The translations under genes and the position numbers were made by a program. The notes under the pieces were generated by a model. It had not been told where the DNA came from. It saw only the letters and a program-made list of their open reading frames with translations, and did not search any database. 45,156 nt of DNA from Kiritimatiellia bacterium (lineage in GTDB: Bacteria; Verrucomicrobiota; Kiritimatiellia; RFP12; UBA1067): NCBI GenBank assembly GCA_017628025.1, contig JAGBZX010000021.1:1-45156 (forward strand). Direction: 5' to 3'. Positions 17,290 through 25,111 of this stretch are shown piece after piece. How positions within the stretch are numbered: the stretch's first letter is position 1; every line of letters begins with the position of its first letter.

Positions 17290-18465
17290 TCATAAAATTT
17301 CTCCGCTCCTGCCATGTATAGAGACGCTCTGCACCAACCCAAGCGCGAGCATCATCGTAACAAGAAACGTCCTGCCAGAAGATATAAAAGGAAGCGGTAG
17401 CCCCGTTATCGGAACAAGCCCTATCGACATTGCTATGTTTATGTATACATGGGCAAAAAAGAGCGTTATAATACCAATTGCCAAAAGTCTGCCGCATGGC
17501 TCTTCTGCACGATACGCTATCCACACACCAGAGAGGATTACTATTCCGAAAAGTGTTAACAAAATTATCGACCCTACAAAACCAGTCTCTTCTGCCCATA
17601 CGCAAAAAATGAAATCGTTCATCGAAATTGACTGAGGTAGATATTTCATCCCATTAAGTTCACCTTTTCCAATGCCCTTGCCAGTAAGACCACCTGAACC
17701 GATGGATATTTTTGCCTGTCGAAGATTGTACCCTGAGTCGTGAATATCTTCATCTGGGAACAAGAAAACTTTTACACGCTTGACTTGATGAGGCTCTAGT
17801 GGAACATATTTAAGTATTGCCGCTTTCCTTTCAGCTGTTGTGCCAGGACGCTCTGCCTCGTAAACTGCGCCTAAAACACAAGTAGCAAGTATCGCGCCTG
17901 TGGCAATTAAAGTAACTAGCCCTGCTCGCCAAACCCTACCAATAAAAAACATTACCAAAATTGCCGCTAAGAGCGTCAGTGCCGTGCCAAGATCTGGCTC
18001 TTCAAGGATTAACACAACTGGTATTGCCACTAGAAGCGAAAGAATTAAAAAACCTCTAAACTTATGTCTCATCTCACCTAACGGAGAAGCAACTGAACCA
18101 ATCAAATAAGAAATAAAAGAAAGGATGCAAAGCTTAGAAATTTCACTCGGCTGAAAGAACCAAAGCCATCTTTTACCACCTAATCGAACTGTTCCAAAAA
18201 TCAAAACTATAATTAATAAAAGTAAAGCTGTAACATAAAGAGGAGCACTGCCCCATTTCAATATCTTCTTATAATCGGTAAAGGCAAGCATAAAATAAAG
18301 CCCAAGAGCAAAAATCGCAGTATAGAGATTAGACTTCCACATAGAATGGAAAATTATATCTGCACGCGAATGCCCTGCACTATAAATTGCAATCGTGCCA
18401 CACGCAATAAGCGCTAGCATCGCACCAAACATAATATAATTTAATCTCTTTAACTTATCTTTCAC
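17290..18465 (-). CDS. rodA: RodA, SEDS-family peptidoglycan polymerase
   Basis: Glycan-strand polymerase of the elongation complex, acting with PBP2 in the inner membrane. About 391 residues with some ten membrane helices. SEDS signatures are EEPDLGTALTLLAA, the loop KGELNGMKYLPQS, DFIFCVWAEETGF and GLPLPFISSGRT. The frame is open to 18522, but that would overlap mrdA by 56 nt. The GTG at 18465, 1 nt after the mrdA stop, gives a normal cytoplasmic start (VKDKLKRLNY), so I chose it, although its ribosome site is weak and translation is probably coupled. Neighbours mrdA and mreBCD confirm the role. Confidence 0.93.
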   Translation of the reverse strand: MKDKLKRLNYIMFGAMLALIACGTIAIYSAGHSRADIIFHSMWKSNLYTAIFALGLYFMLAFTDYKKILKWGSAPLYVTALLLLIIVLIFGTVRLGGKRWLWFFQPSEISKLCILSFISYLIGSVASPLGEMRHKFRGFLILSLLVAIPVVLILEEPDLGTALTLLAAILVMFFIGRVWRAGLVTLIATGAILATCVLGAVYEAERPGTTAERKAAILKYVPLEPHQVKRVKVFLFPDEDIHDSGYNLRQAKISIGSGGLTGKGIGKGELNGMKYLPQSISMNDFIFCVWAEETGFVGSIILLTLFGIVILSGVWIAYRAEEPCGRLLAIGIITLFFAHVYINIAMSIGLVPITGLPLPFISSGRTFLVTMMLALGLVQSVSIHGRSGEIL

Positions 18466-18466
18466 T

Positions 18467-20251
18467 TCAATTATAAATTTTCGATAAAATTTTGCACGCT
18501 CTAGGCGCAGCACTTCCACCACCAGAATCTGCCTTTTCTAGAACTATCGCCAAAGCAACAGAACGTCTGGCCAACGACGATTTATTAGACTCAGCATTAG
18601 GCTTTGCATATGCGATAAACCAGGCATTCTTGCGCCTATTGTATCTAGGGCCTACTTCTGCTGTACCTGTTTTACCCATAACATCAGCTTTCACATCAAT
18701 CGCTGCCGCAGCTCCCGTTCCGCCGCGCTTTACTACTCTGCGCATACCTTCTCTAACAATTTCAAGATGATAATTAGGGATATTAAGTTTACGCACATTA
18801 GGTTTATTAGAAAAATTAACATAGGGTCGCGGCAATCTACCAGTTCCAAGCCCTGCTGCCATAACTGCCATCTGAAGCGGCGTGACTAGAAGTTTACCCT
18901 GGCCTATCGCTGTCTGAGCCAACTCTCCAGGATACCACTTAAAACCGATTTTCTCATTGCTCTGCCCATCTGGCACATAACCAGAGACATCTACTGGCAA
19001 ATCAACTTCAGAAAGCCTTCCTAACCCAAACTCCATCGCTGTTTTTCGAAGCAGGTTAGTCCCTACCACTACGCCTAACTCGGCAAAATAAGGATTGCAA
19101 CTAACTTTAATGGCATTGACCATATCTAACTCTCCATGCCCCCAACGACTTGCACAGTGCATAATCAGAGTGCCATAGGTAAAAATACCGTCACACATCG
19201 TTTGATGCGAGGGCTTAACACCATGCGCCAAAGCAGCCAGAGCAGTTATTGGCTTAAAAATAGAACCTGGCGCATATGTTCCACCTGTTGCTCTATTTAC
19301 AAGAGGCCTAGCGGCATTATTTGTCATTTTAGAATATACGCCATGTGGCAGATACGGCACAAAATCATTAAGATTATACGACGGCGCACTTGCTACTGCT
19401 AGCATCTCACCAGTTGAGGCGTCGACAACCACACAAGCTCCAGCATAGCCATTTAAAGCACTTTCTACTGTTTGTTGGAGATTAGCATCTATTGTAAGTT
19501 TTAAATCTGGTCCAGCAATGGCCTCTCGCACTTCTCTTTCTCGAACGGTATAACCACGAGCATCAACTGTTAATCTCTTTTCACCAGAAACTCCCCTTAA
19601 ATAACCATCGCAATATGCTTCTATCCCGCTACGCCCTACAAGCTCCTTTTCACGAAAATTAATCTTCTCATCTCCCACAACACTTTCTGCTTCACCGCGG
19701 CCAACATAGCCAATAATATGGCTAGCTAAAGAGCCACATGGATAAACTCGCTCTGAGCGCTCTACTAAATCAAAGCCTGCTAGTTCATCGCTATGCTCAA
19801 AAAACCTTGCCAACACTTCATCACTAACATCGCTGAAAACTGTATATGGCATAGCCTGCGAACGCCGCAAGTGCCTACGAAGCATTTGAGGCAATTCTTC
19901 ATCTATTTCGATAGGCACTCTCACAATAGCTGATAAATTTGTGAGGGCCTGAATCATCGCCTCGATAGTATCGTTTTGTCTCTTGCGCTGAAACCCTTCT
20001 GGATTTAAAACAATCGCAAAAGCTTTTTTATTTGTTGCCAATTCCTTTCCGTTTCTATCTAGTATTCTACCTCTTGGAGCGGCAGTTTGGACAAGCCTAA
20101 CAGATTGACGTTCTTTTAGAAGATTATATTCCGCGACAGAATCAATCTGAACCTCCTTAAGGCGAACAGCTAAAAGGATTAAGAAAAATGTAAACACAAG
20201 CCCTGTAACTAAGAGCGATAGATCTTTAAAAAATCTCTCTGTGCCGCTCAT
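18467..20251 (-). CDS. mrdA: Penicillin-binding protein 2 (elongation transpeptidase)
   Basis: Crosslinks peptidoglycan strands made by RodA. The 594-residue protein has one N-terminal membrane helix, the class B PBP pedestal (APRGRILDRNGKELATN), and the transpeptidase domain with the nucleophile Ser330 in GSIFK, the SXN motif as SCN in KVSCNPYF and KTGTAE at 527-532. Length is typical. The start overlaps the mreD stop as ATGA, and rodA follows immediately, so the polymerase and crosslinking enzymes are produced together. Confidence 0.95.
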   Translation of the reverse strand: MSGTERFFKDLSLLVTGLVFTFFLILLAVRLKEVQIDSVAEYNLLKERQSVRLVQTAAPRGRILDRNGKELATNKKAFAIVLNPEGFQRKRQNDTIEAMIQALTNLSAIVRVPIEIDEELPQMLRRHLRRSQAMPYTVFSDVSDEVLARFFEHSDELAGFDLVERSERVYPCGSLASHIIGYVGRGEAESVVGDEKINFREKELVGRSGIEAYCDGYLRGVSGEKRLTVDARGYTVREREVREAIAGPDLKLTIDANLQQTVESALNGYAGACVVVDASTGEMLAVASAPSYNLNDFVPYLPHGVYSKMTNNAARPLVNRATGGTYAPGSIFKPITALAALAHGVKPSHQTMCDGIFTYGTLIMHCASRWGHGELDMVNAIKVSCNPYFAELGVVVGTNLLRKTAMEFGLGRLSEVDLPVDVSGYVPDGQSNEKIGFKWYPGELAQTAIGQGKLLVTPLQMAVMAAGLGTGRLPRPYVNFSNKPNVRKLNIPNYHLEIVREGMRRVVKRGGTGAAAAIDVKADVMGKTGTAEVGPRYNRRKNAWFIAYAKPNAESNKSSLARRSVALAIVLEKADSGGGSAAPRACKILSKIYN

Positions 20252-20703
20252 GTCACACCTGCTTTCTTAGCGGCAAAGCCTATGATTTTTTCTAGCGCAA
20301 AATTTGTTACGAAGCCAAGAATTGAAAATACAAAAAATCCAATTAGTCCTACACTGCTAGGCACTAACGCCCACATCCAAAGCCAGACAATATAAAGCGG
20401 AAATGCCAATGTCGCTAGTGTCATCGAAAGGCGTAGTCTACGCACTACAAACGAGGCTAAAACAAAAAACGAGGCACTAGTCGCGGGTGGAAAAGCACAA
20501 AGAGAATCTTCAATAGCACCAGCTGCCGCGGCAAAAAGCAAAGTTACTGACCAACTAAAAAACTTTCGCGAAGAAAAAATTATGCTCGACGCCATCACTA
20601 ATGGCGGCACGACACCACAGAAACGCGGCAAAAGATCTTCTAGCGCAGCTGCAGCTGTTAGAGTAAAGAATGAAAAGAAAAAAACTGTAAAATCACTCTT
20701 CAT
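20248..20703 (-). CDS. mreD: MreD-like rod-shape membrane protein
   Basis: A 151-residue, very hydrophobic protein with about five membrane helices, located exactly where MreD is expected: overlapping mreC by 11 nt and mrdA by 4 nt (ATGA). Sequence conservation in MreD is low, so the call relies mostly on hydropathy and position. The ATG at 20703 (KSDFTVFFFSFF) is preferred to a start five codons upstream because it gives a clean basic start before the first helix. Confidence 0.82.
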   Translation of the reverse strand: MKSDFTVFFFSFFTLTAAAALEDLLPRFCGVVPPLVMASSIIFSSRKFFSWSVTLLFAAAAGAIEDSLCAFPPATSASFFVLASFVVRRLRLSMTLATLAFPLYIVWLWMWALVPSSVGLIGFFVFSILGFVTNFALEKIIGFAAKKAGVT

Positions 20704-21454
20704 TGCGCACCAAGACATCCTCTATTGAAGAGAAATCAACTCGCGGGCGCACAAAACCATCTCCGGTGTAGTCACCTACAACGTAGCCAGCCGGAAAAAC
20801 GCCGCCAAGGCCGCTTGTCACGACCCGCGAACCGACAGGGGCTGAAGTCTCAGCTCCTGACATATGTTTAAGTTGAAGATTATCTTCTGTGCCGCCAGTA
20901 AGAACGCCTAGAATACGGCGTCTACCAACCTCAACAGCACATGAAACTTTTAAGCGGGAGTCGGGCAAAAGTAGAACTTCTGCAGTGTGTCTTGAGACAG
21001 ATACTATCTTGCCAACTAGCCCCTCCGGTAGGACTACTACAGCATTTTTACGAACACCAGATATCGACCCCTTATCAATACGAATAAATGCACCAGACTC
21101 TACCGCCCCTCCACCGCGAGAAAGCACACTAGCAACAATATAACGAACTTTCGAGGCTTTTTTATATTCCAAAAGAGTCCTTAGCCGAGCATTTTCAGCC
21201 TCGAGGCGTTGAACCTCATCAACAAGTACTGCTAGCGAGGCAACTTGACGCTTAAGCTGCTCGTTTTCAGCACGAGCCGACGCGCTTTTAAAGGCACCTT
21301 TTATGCGAGAAAAAACTTTCTCTCTAAGAAAATGAAAAGTTTTTTGTGCAGGATAAATTGACTCAATAGCTGCCGAACGCGAGCAAACATATACAACGGC
21401 GAGCGCAAGAGCTACCACCGCTAAAGTAAATTTACTCTTCTTTTTTCTTTCCAT
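20693..21454 (-). CDS. mreC: Rod-shape protein MreC
   Basis: Periplasmic scaffold of the elongation complex that activates PBP2/RodA. The 253-residue protein has a basic N-terminus, one membrane helix (FTLAVVALALAVVYVC), a coiled coil at about residues 60-95 (QLKRQVASLAVLVDEVQRL) and the double beta-barrel with IDKGSISGVRKNAVV, GLVGKIVSVS, and VVTSGLGGVFPAGYVVG. It lies 30 nt after mreB and overlaps mreD. Confidence 0.95.
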   Translation of the reverse strand: MERKKKSKFTLAVVALALAVVYVCSRSAAIESIYPAQKTFHFLREKVFSRIKGAFKSASARAENEQLKRQVASLAVLVDEVQRLEAENARLRTLLEYKKASKVRYIVASVLSRGGGAVESGAFIRIDKGSISGVRKNAVVVLPEGLVGKIVSVSRHTAEVLLLPDSRLKVSCAVEVGRRRILGVLTGGTEDNLQLKHMSGAETSAPVGSRVVTSGLGGVFPAGYVVGDYTGDGFVRPRVDFSSIEDVLVRNEE

Positions 21455-21484
21455 TCGACGACCTAATAATGGCCGCCGAAGACA

Positions 21485-22522
21485 TTAGCTCATAGACTTG
21501 TTATTCGCAAGAGTAGTAATCTCTTTTAGAACCATACCAGTGCCTTCAGCGACCGCAGAAAGCGGATCGTCCGCTGTAGTTACTGGCAAACCAGTCTGAT
21601 CGGATAGAAGTTTATCAAGCCCTCTAAGCTGCGAACTGCCGCCCGAAAGCACTAACCCCCTATCAACAAGATCTGCCGATAATTCCGGCGCACACTTTTC
21701 AAGTGTATATTTTACCGCATCTACAATCTTGCTAACAGGCTCTTTCAACGCTTCACGAACTTCCTCCGAGGTTATAGTCAAAGTCCTCGGCAAACCCGCC
21801 ACTATATCTCTGCCCTTTATCTCGAGCGTCTTCTCCTCTGCCATTGGATAAGCGCTCCCCAACTCAATTTTAATCATTTCAGACATGCGCTCGCCGATTA
21901 AGAGATTATATACGCGCTTAACATAACGCGCGATACAATCATCCATAGCGTCGCCGCCTGCTGCACGAACGGAATAGCTATGCACAATACCGCCCATGGA
22001 AATTATCGCTACTTCGCAAGTACCGCCACCAATGTCGACAATCATCGAACCTTGAGGCTCGCCTACTGGCAACCCAACGCCAATAGCTGCTGCCATTGGC
22101 TCTTCTACCACAAAGACCTCTCCTGCTCCTGCAGCACGCGCGGCATCTTCAACTGCACGCTTTTCTACGTCAGTGATGCCTGATGGCACGGCTATTACTA
22201 GGCGGGGCCTAAAATATTTAGAAAACATTCTTTGTGTTTTCGGGCAGGTTTTGCGAATAAAATACTGCAACATCGCCTCAGTGACATCAAAATCTGAAAT
22301 TACGCCAGATTTCATAGGTCTGATAGCAGAAATATGACCAGGTGTTCGACCAATCATACGCTTAGCCTCAGCACCGACAGCAAGAACACGCTTAGACCCT
22401 GCTTGTATTGCCACAACAGACGGCTCGCGAAGCACAATGCCACCCCTAGCATAAACTAGAGTATTAGCTGTACCCAAGTCTATGCCTATATCAGTAGAAA
22501 ACAAACTTCTAAGTCCAAACAT
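21485..22522 (-). CDS. mreB: Actin-like cell-shape protein MreB
   Basis: Forms membrane-associated filaments that guide the elongation machinery. The 345-residue protein shows the actin-fold phosphate loops: DIGIDLGTANTLVYARG at the N-terminus, MIVDIGGGTCEVAIIS in the middle and GLVLSGGSSQLRGLD near the end, with the interdomain pattern RPMKSGVISDF. Length is normal. It is first in the operon mreB-mreC-mreD-mrdA-rodA-rng, and a near-consensus promoter precedes it. Confidence 0.97.
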   Translation of the reverse strand: MFGLRSLFSTDIGIDLGTANTLVYARGGIVLREPSVVAIQAGSKRVLAVGAEAKRMIGRTPGHISAIRPMKSGVISDFDVTEAMLQYFIRKTCPKTQRMFSKYFRPRLVIAVPSGITDVEKRAVEDAARAAGAGEVFVVEEPMAAAIGVGLPVGEPQGSMIVDIGGGTCEVAIISMGGIVHSYSVRAAGGDAMDDCIARYVKRVYNLLIGERMSEMIKIELGSAYPMAEEKTLEIKGRDIVAGLPRTLTITSEEVREALKEPVSKIVDAVKYTLEKCAPELSADLVDRGLVLSGGSSQLRGLDKLLSDQTGLPVTTADDPLSAVAEGTGMVLKEITTLANNKSMS

Positions 22523-22554
22523 GCGCAGATTCTTTCTTATCGTTAATTAAGGGT

Positions 22555-22583
22555 ATTTTATTGTTTTTCAGCAAAATAGTCAA
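22555..22583 (-). promoter_or_regulatory. Sigma-70-type promoter of the mreB operon
   Basis: Reading leftward, TTGACT (22578-22583), 17-nt spacer, TAAAAT (22555-22560), about 32 nt before the mreB ATG. Same hexamers and spacing as the promoter at 10657-10685. Confidence 0.75.
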
Positions 22584-22609
22584 GCATTTATTTCACTAAA
22601 TAAACCAAA

Positions 22610-23713
22610 CTAGAGCGAAAGAATTGTTTTTATTAACTCTTCACCACCGGCGCTTGCTACAACACCAGGCACCTCTCTAGAGGCGTCCTTACCAACAAAC
22701 ACAACCTTTCCGCCGCGTGAGAGAAAATCTTCAATTAATGCCTTGTGACTCTTATTCGCTGGCACATCTGCGATTGAAACAGTATAAACAAAGACATCAA
22801 TATAATCTAAATTACGCCTAAAGACCATATTCTTATCTATTGCAATAAGATTTACATCTTTACTATTTGCAAGAGCCAAAATATTTTCAGCAGTTTTTAC
22901 GCCATACATTCTATCAGTGTGAAAACCAACATTGACAGCCCCACGCTTATGAAGCCTCTTGGGGAAGGTTACGTCCTTGCCAGAAACATATTTAAACGCA
23001 CCTTGAATAATATAATAAGTCGAATCATAATACTCAGGATGTGCTACTACACCAAAAACTTTACCCTTGCCGTAAGTACCACCAATTATAGCAGGAGCGC
23101 CACACATATTAAGAGATTTCTTTACCTTGCCCCTATCAGAAGCCTCGAAAGCGTAAGTGCCCCATACTTCAAATTTGGCGCCTTCAATATTATTCGTAGT
23201 GGGCTTAAGAATAGGCCCTCCATTGTAGCGCATCTTATGGATACCTTGTCTAACGCCTAACATCTTGGCGCCCTTCTCATTAATATCGAATCTTGAATAT
23301 AAAAGCCCTAAACTACCAACGCTTTCATATGGAATGATATTAAGCCTGTGCTTTGGTTCATCCATCAAAACACAAATTCCAGCGCAGGTGCCGATGTAGC
23401 CGCCACCATTTCTTATAAAGTCTTTAACTATCTGACAGCCTTCACTACCAAGAAGCGCTGTTTGCTCTTTACTCCACCCGCCTGGCATAACTAAAACATC
23501 TTGATCTTTAAGTGCACCAGCACGAACTAACGCGCCATCAACTAACTTTAACTTCATTTCAGGCGACTCGTCAATAAGACGAACCCATTCAACTGCTCCA
23601 ATACCTTTTGAGCCTTTATCGACATAAACAGCAACTTTTAACGCATCATGATTAGACGCAACGCTAACTAAAGTTACTGCAAATGTTAGAAATATAGAAA
23701 CTATTAATTTCAT
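22610..23713 (-). CDS. Secreted BPL_N/glutamine-amidotransferase-like protein
   Basis: Internal start within the long frame. ATG 23713 is preceded by AAAGG at 7 nt and followed by a clear signal peptide (KLIVSIFLTFAVTLVSVAS), giving a self-standing 367-residue protein. The first domain resembles the class I glutamine-amidotransferase-like fold of the BPL_N family: VLVMPGGWSKEQ, then the nucleophile elbow GGYIGTCAGICVLMD with Cys, and VVAHPEY near a possible His. The second half is another Rossmann-like region (FHTDRMYGVKTAENIL, VFVGKDASREVPG). No synthetase partner is encoded, so amide transfer is doubtful; carbohydrate or peptide processing in the periplasm is possible. Function unknown. Confidence 0.75.
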   Translation of the reverse strand: MKLIVSIFLTFAVTLVSVASNHDALKVAVYVDKGSKGIGAVEWVRLIDESPEMKLKLVDGALVRAGALKDQDVLVMPGGWSKEQTALLGSEGCQIVKDFIRNGGGYIGTCAGICVLMDEPKHRLNIIPYESVGSLGLLYSRFDINEKGAKMLGVRQGIHKMRYNGGPILKPTTNNIEGAKFEVWGTYAFEASDRGKVKKSLNMCGAPAIIGGTYGKGKVFGVVAHPEYYDSTYYIIQGAFKYVSGKDVTFPKRLHKRGAVNVGFHTDRMYGVKTAENILALANSKDVNLIAIDKNMVFRRNLDYIDVFVYTVSIADVPANKSHKALIEDFLSRGGKVVFVGKDASREVPGVVASAGGEELIKTILSL

Positions 23714-24223
23714 AATATATCCTTTATTTTTTGTTCGCTTTTTTTCGTCATTTAAAAATGATGTTATCACAAGAAACGCCGCCGCCACAGAAATATACGT
23801 ATCGGCAAGATTAAAACACGGAAAATGGTATGCTTCATACCAATGGAAGTCTAAGAAGTCAATTACATACCCTCTAACTACTCTATCTATCAGATTACCA
23901 ATAATACCAGCATACAAAAGCGGCTCGGCTATTATCGTAAGCACCGTAGCCCACTTTTTTGTAGGGTAGACTACAAAGATATCTCTGCGCCGCCAAATAA
24001 GAAAAGCCAGGGCAAAAGCCGCAAACACCGCCAATGGCCAAACTTGCCCTTGAAACATACCCCACGCACAGCCACGATTTTCAACATACGCCAAATTAAA
24101 AAAGCCATCCCACACCGATATGGGCATCTCGCCGCGAAGAAACTTAAACGCCATCTCCTTTGTGGCGGCATCAAAGAATAGTAAGTTAATAACTGCTACT
24201 GCTACACAAATGAGACGGCGCAT
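22610..24223 (-). CDS. lspA: Lipoprotein signal peptidase II, open frame continuing into next gene
   Basis: The first 170 codons encode LspA, the membrane aspartyl peptidase that removes prolipoprotein signal peptides. Signatures are FFDAATKEMA, VENRGCAWGMF, GIIGNLIDRVVRGYVIDFL (catalytic Asp) and FNLADTYI (second catalytic Asp), with four membrane helices. No stop follows. The frame runs on for 367 more codons, which form a complete secreted protein with its own signal peptide and ribosome site. At the junction lies an in-phase A AAA AAG heptamer (23738-23744); a -1 shift there would end LspA at the TAA 23724-23726, and a one-base loss in the A-tract would end it at an ATGA overlap. So either it is a real fusion, a frameshift, or a sequence error. 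It lies 4 nt after the dksA-like gene. Confidence 0.85.
   Translation of the reverse strand: MRRLICVAVAVINLLFFDAATKEMAFKFLRGEMPISVWDGFFNLAYVENRGCAWGMFQGQVWPLAVFAAFALAFLIWRRRDIFVVYPTKKWATVLTIIAEPLLYAGIIGNLIDRVVRGYVIDFLDFHWYEAYHFPCFNLADTYISVAAAFLVITSFLNDEKKRTKNKGYIMKLIVSIFLTFAVTLVSVASNHDALKVAVYVDKGSKGIGAVEWVRLIDESPEMKLKLVDGALVRAGALKDQDVLVMPGGWSKEQTALLGSEGCQIVKDFIRNGGGYIGTCAGICVLMDEPKHRLNIIPYESVGSLGLLYSRFDINEKGAKMLGVRQGIHKMRYNGGPILKPTTNNIEGAKFEVWGTYAFEASDRGKVKKSLNMCGAPAIIGGTYGKGKVFGVVAHPEYYDSTYYIIQGAFKYVSGKDVTFPKRLHKRGAVNVGFHTDRMYGVKTAENILALANSKDVNLIAIDKNMVFRRNLDYIDVFVYTVSIADVPANKSHKALIEDFLSRGGKVVFVGKDASREVPGVVASAGGEELIKTILSL
23738..23744 (-). promoter_or_regulatory. A AAA AAG slippery heptamer at the lspA junction
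   Basis: The heptamer is in the -1 slippery phase relative to the lspA frame (GAA AAA AAG). The -1 frame then reads GCG AAC AAA AAA TAA. Such sites promote frameshifting in dnaX-type genes, usually with a downstream or upstream stimulator; the internal ribosome site at 23721-23725 lies about 13 nt downstream. Its use is unproven. Confidence 0.4.
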
Positions 24224-24227
24224 TTTT

Positions 24228-25097
24228 TTATTCTTCTATTTCAGGACCTTGCGAACGGAATTTGCGATTAGATGCTGTTTTTTCTATCTCACTTTGGCAT
24301 TCCATACATGTAAGAACGAAGGGCTGATTGATAAGACGTGGCTTACGAATAAGCTGGCCACAAATTGCACAGACGCCATATGTGCCGTCATCAATACGGT
24401 GAAGCGCCTCGTCAATCTGCTGAATGGTGCGATTTATATTACCCATTTGACCAAGAGCCTGAAGGCGAAGCGTCTGATTTGTGCCATCTCCACCATCTGC
24501 CTCATAGTCTTCTGCTTCATTAAAGCCAGTAGCCTTCATCACATCCACTCCGCTTTGCGCCTCATCGCGCGCTGCAAGAAGACGCTTGCGGAACTCCTTC
24601 AAATCAGCGGCAGGAAATTTCTCTGTAACCTTGCCCTGCTTGCGAGTCGTAGGTCTACGGGCAAGTTTAATTTCATCTCCATCGCGAAGCGCTTCGTCCT
24701 CCTTGCGTTGAGCTTCCTTCATGCGGCGAGCTATTTCCTGAGCAAAAAGCAACGCCTTTTCGCTTTTGATTTCAGGAACTACCTCAGGCGCTTCCTTAAC
24801 GGGCTCTGGGCGGCGTATGATGCGCGGAGCTACGCGATTAGGGTTGCGCTCAGAAATTGGCTTACGCTTACCGGGCTTGCGGATTGGCGTACGGCGCTTT
24901 GGCGGATAATCTTTAGGGAGAGAAGCATTTTCTTTAGGGAAAATTTCCGCAGTTCCCTTTTTCGCCTGAGTCTTTGCAACTGGCTTCTTAGGCTGAACCT
25001 TTGCGACCGGCTTCTTAGGCTGCGTTTTTGCGACTGCCTTTTTAGGCGCTGCCTTAGCAGTTTTTTTAACATCTTTCTTCTTTGCTGTTGATGCCAT
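24228..25097 (-). CDS. DksA/TraR-type zinc-finger protein with Lys/Pro/Ala-rich N-terminus
   Basis: 289 residues. The C-terminal third is DksA-like: a helical coiled-coil region (FRKRLLAARDEAQSGVDVM ... QTLRLQALGQMGNINRTI), then GTYGVCAICGQLI and LTCMECQSE, giving a four-Cys zinc finger (Cys243, 246, 264, 267). Such proteins enter the secondary channel of RNA polymerase. The N-terminal ~100 residues are a basic tail with repeated PKKPVAK-type units, like histone H1-type tails found in PVC bacteria. The frame extends to 25145, but ATG 25097 has GGGGGAG in front and does not overlap greA. It sits 14 nt behind the greA-type gene. Confidence 0.85.
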   Translation of the reverse strand: MASTAKKKDVKKTAKAAPKKAVAKTQPKKPVAKVQPKKPVAKTQAKKGTAEIFPKENASLPKDYPPKRRTPIRKPGKRKPISERNPNRVAPRIIRRPEPVKEAPEVVPEIKSEKALLFAQEIARRMKEAQRKEDEALRDGDEIKLARRPTTRKQGKVTEKFPAADLKEFRKRLLAARDEAQSGVDVMKATGFNEAEDYEADGGDGTNQTLRLQALGQMGNINRTIQQIDEALHRIDDGTYGVCAICGQLIRKPRLINQPFVLTCMECQSEIEKTASNRKFRSQGPEIEE

Positions 25098-25111
25098 AGC
25101 TCTCCCCCTCT

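Noticed and set aside
17261..17605. 114-codon minus frame overlapping the end of rodA
   Set aside because: Shadow of rodA in another frame; no conserved pattern.
24120..25091. Long open frame (323 codons) on the plus strand opposite lspA and the dksA-like gene
   Set aside because: It is a mirror of the Lys/Pro/Ala-rich coding region and lspA; no family pattern, no ribosome site, crosses two well-supported genes.
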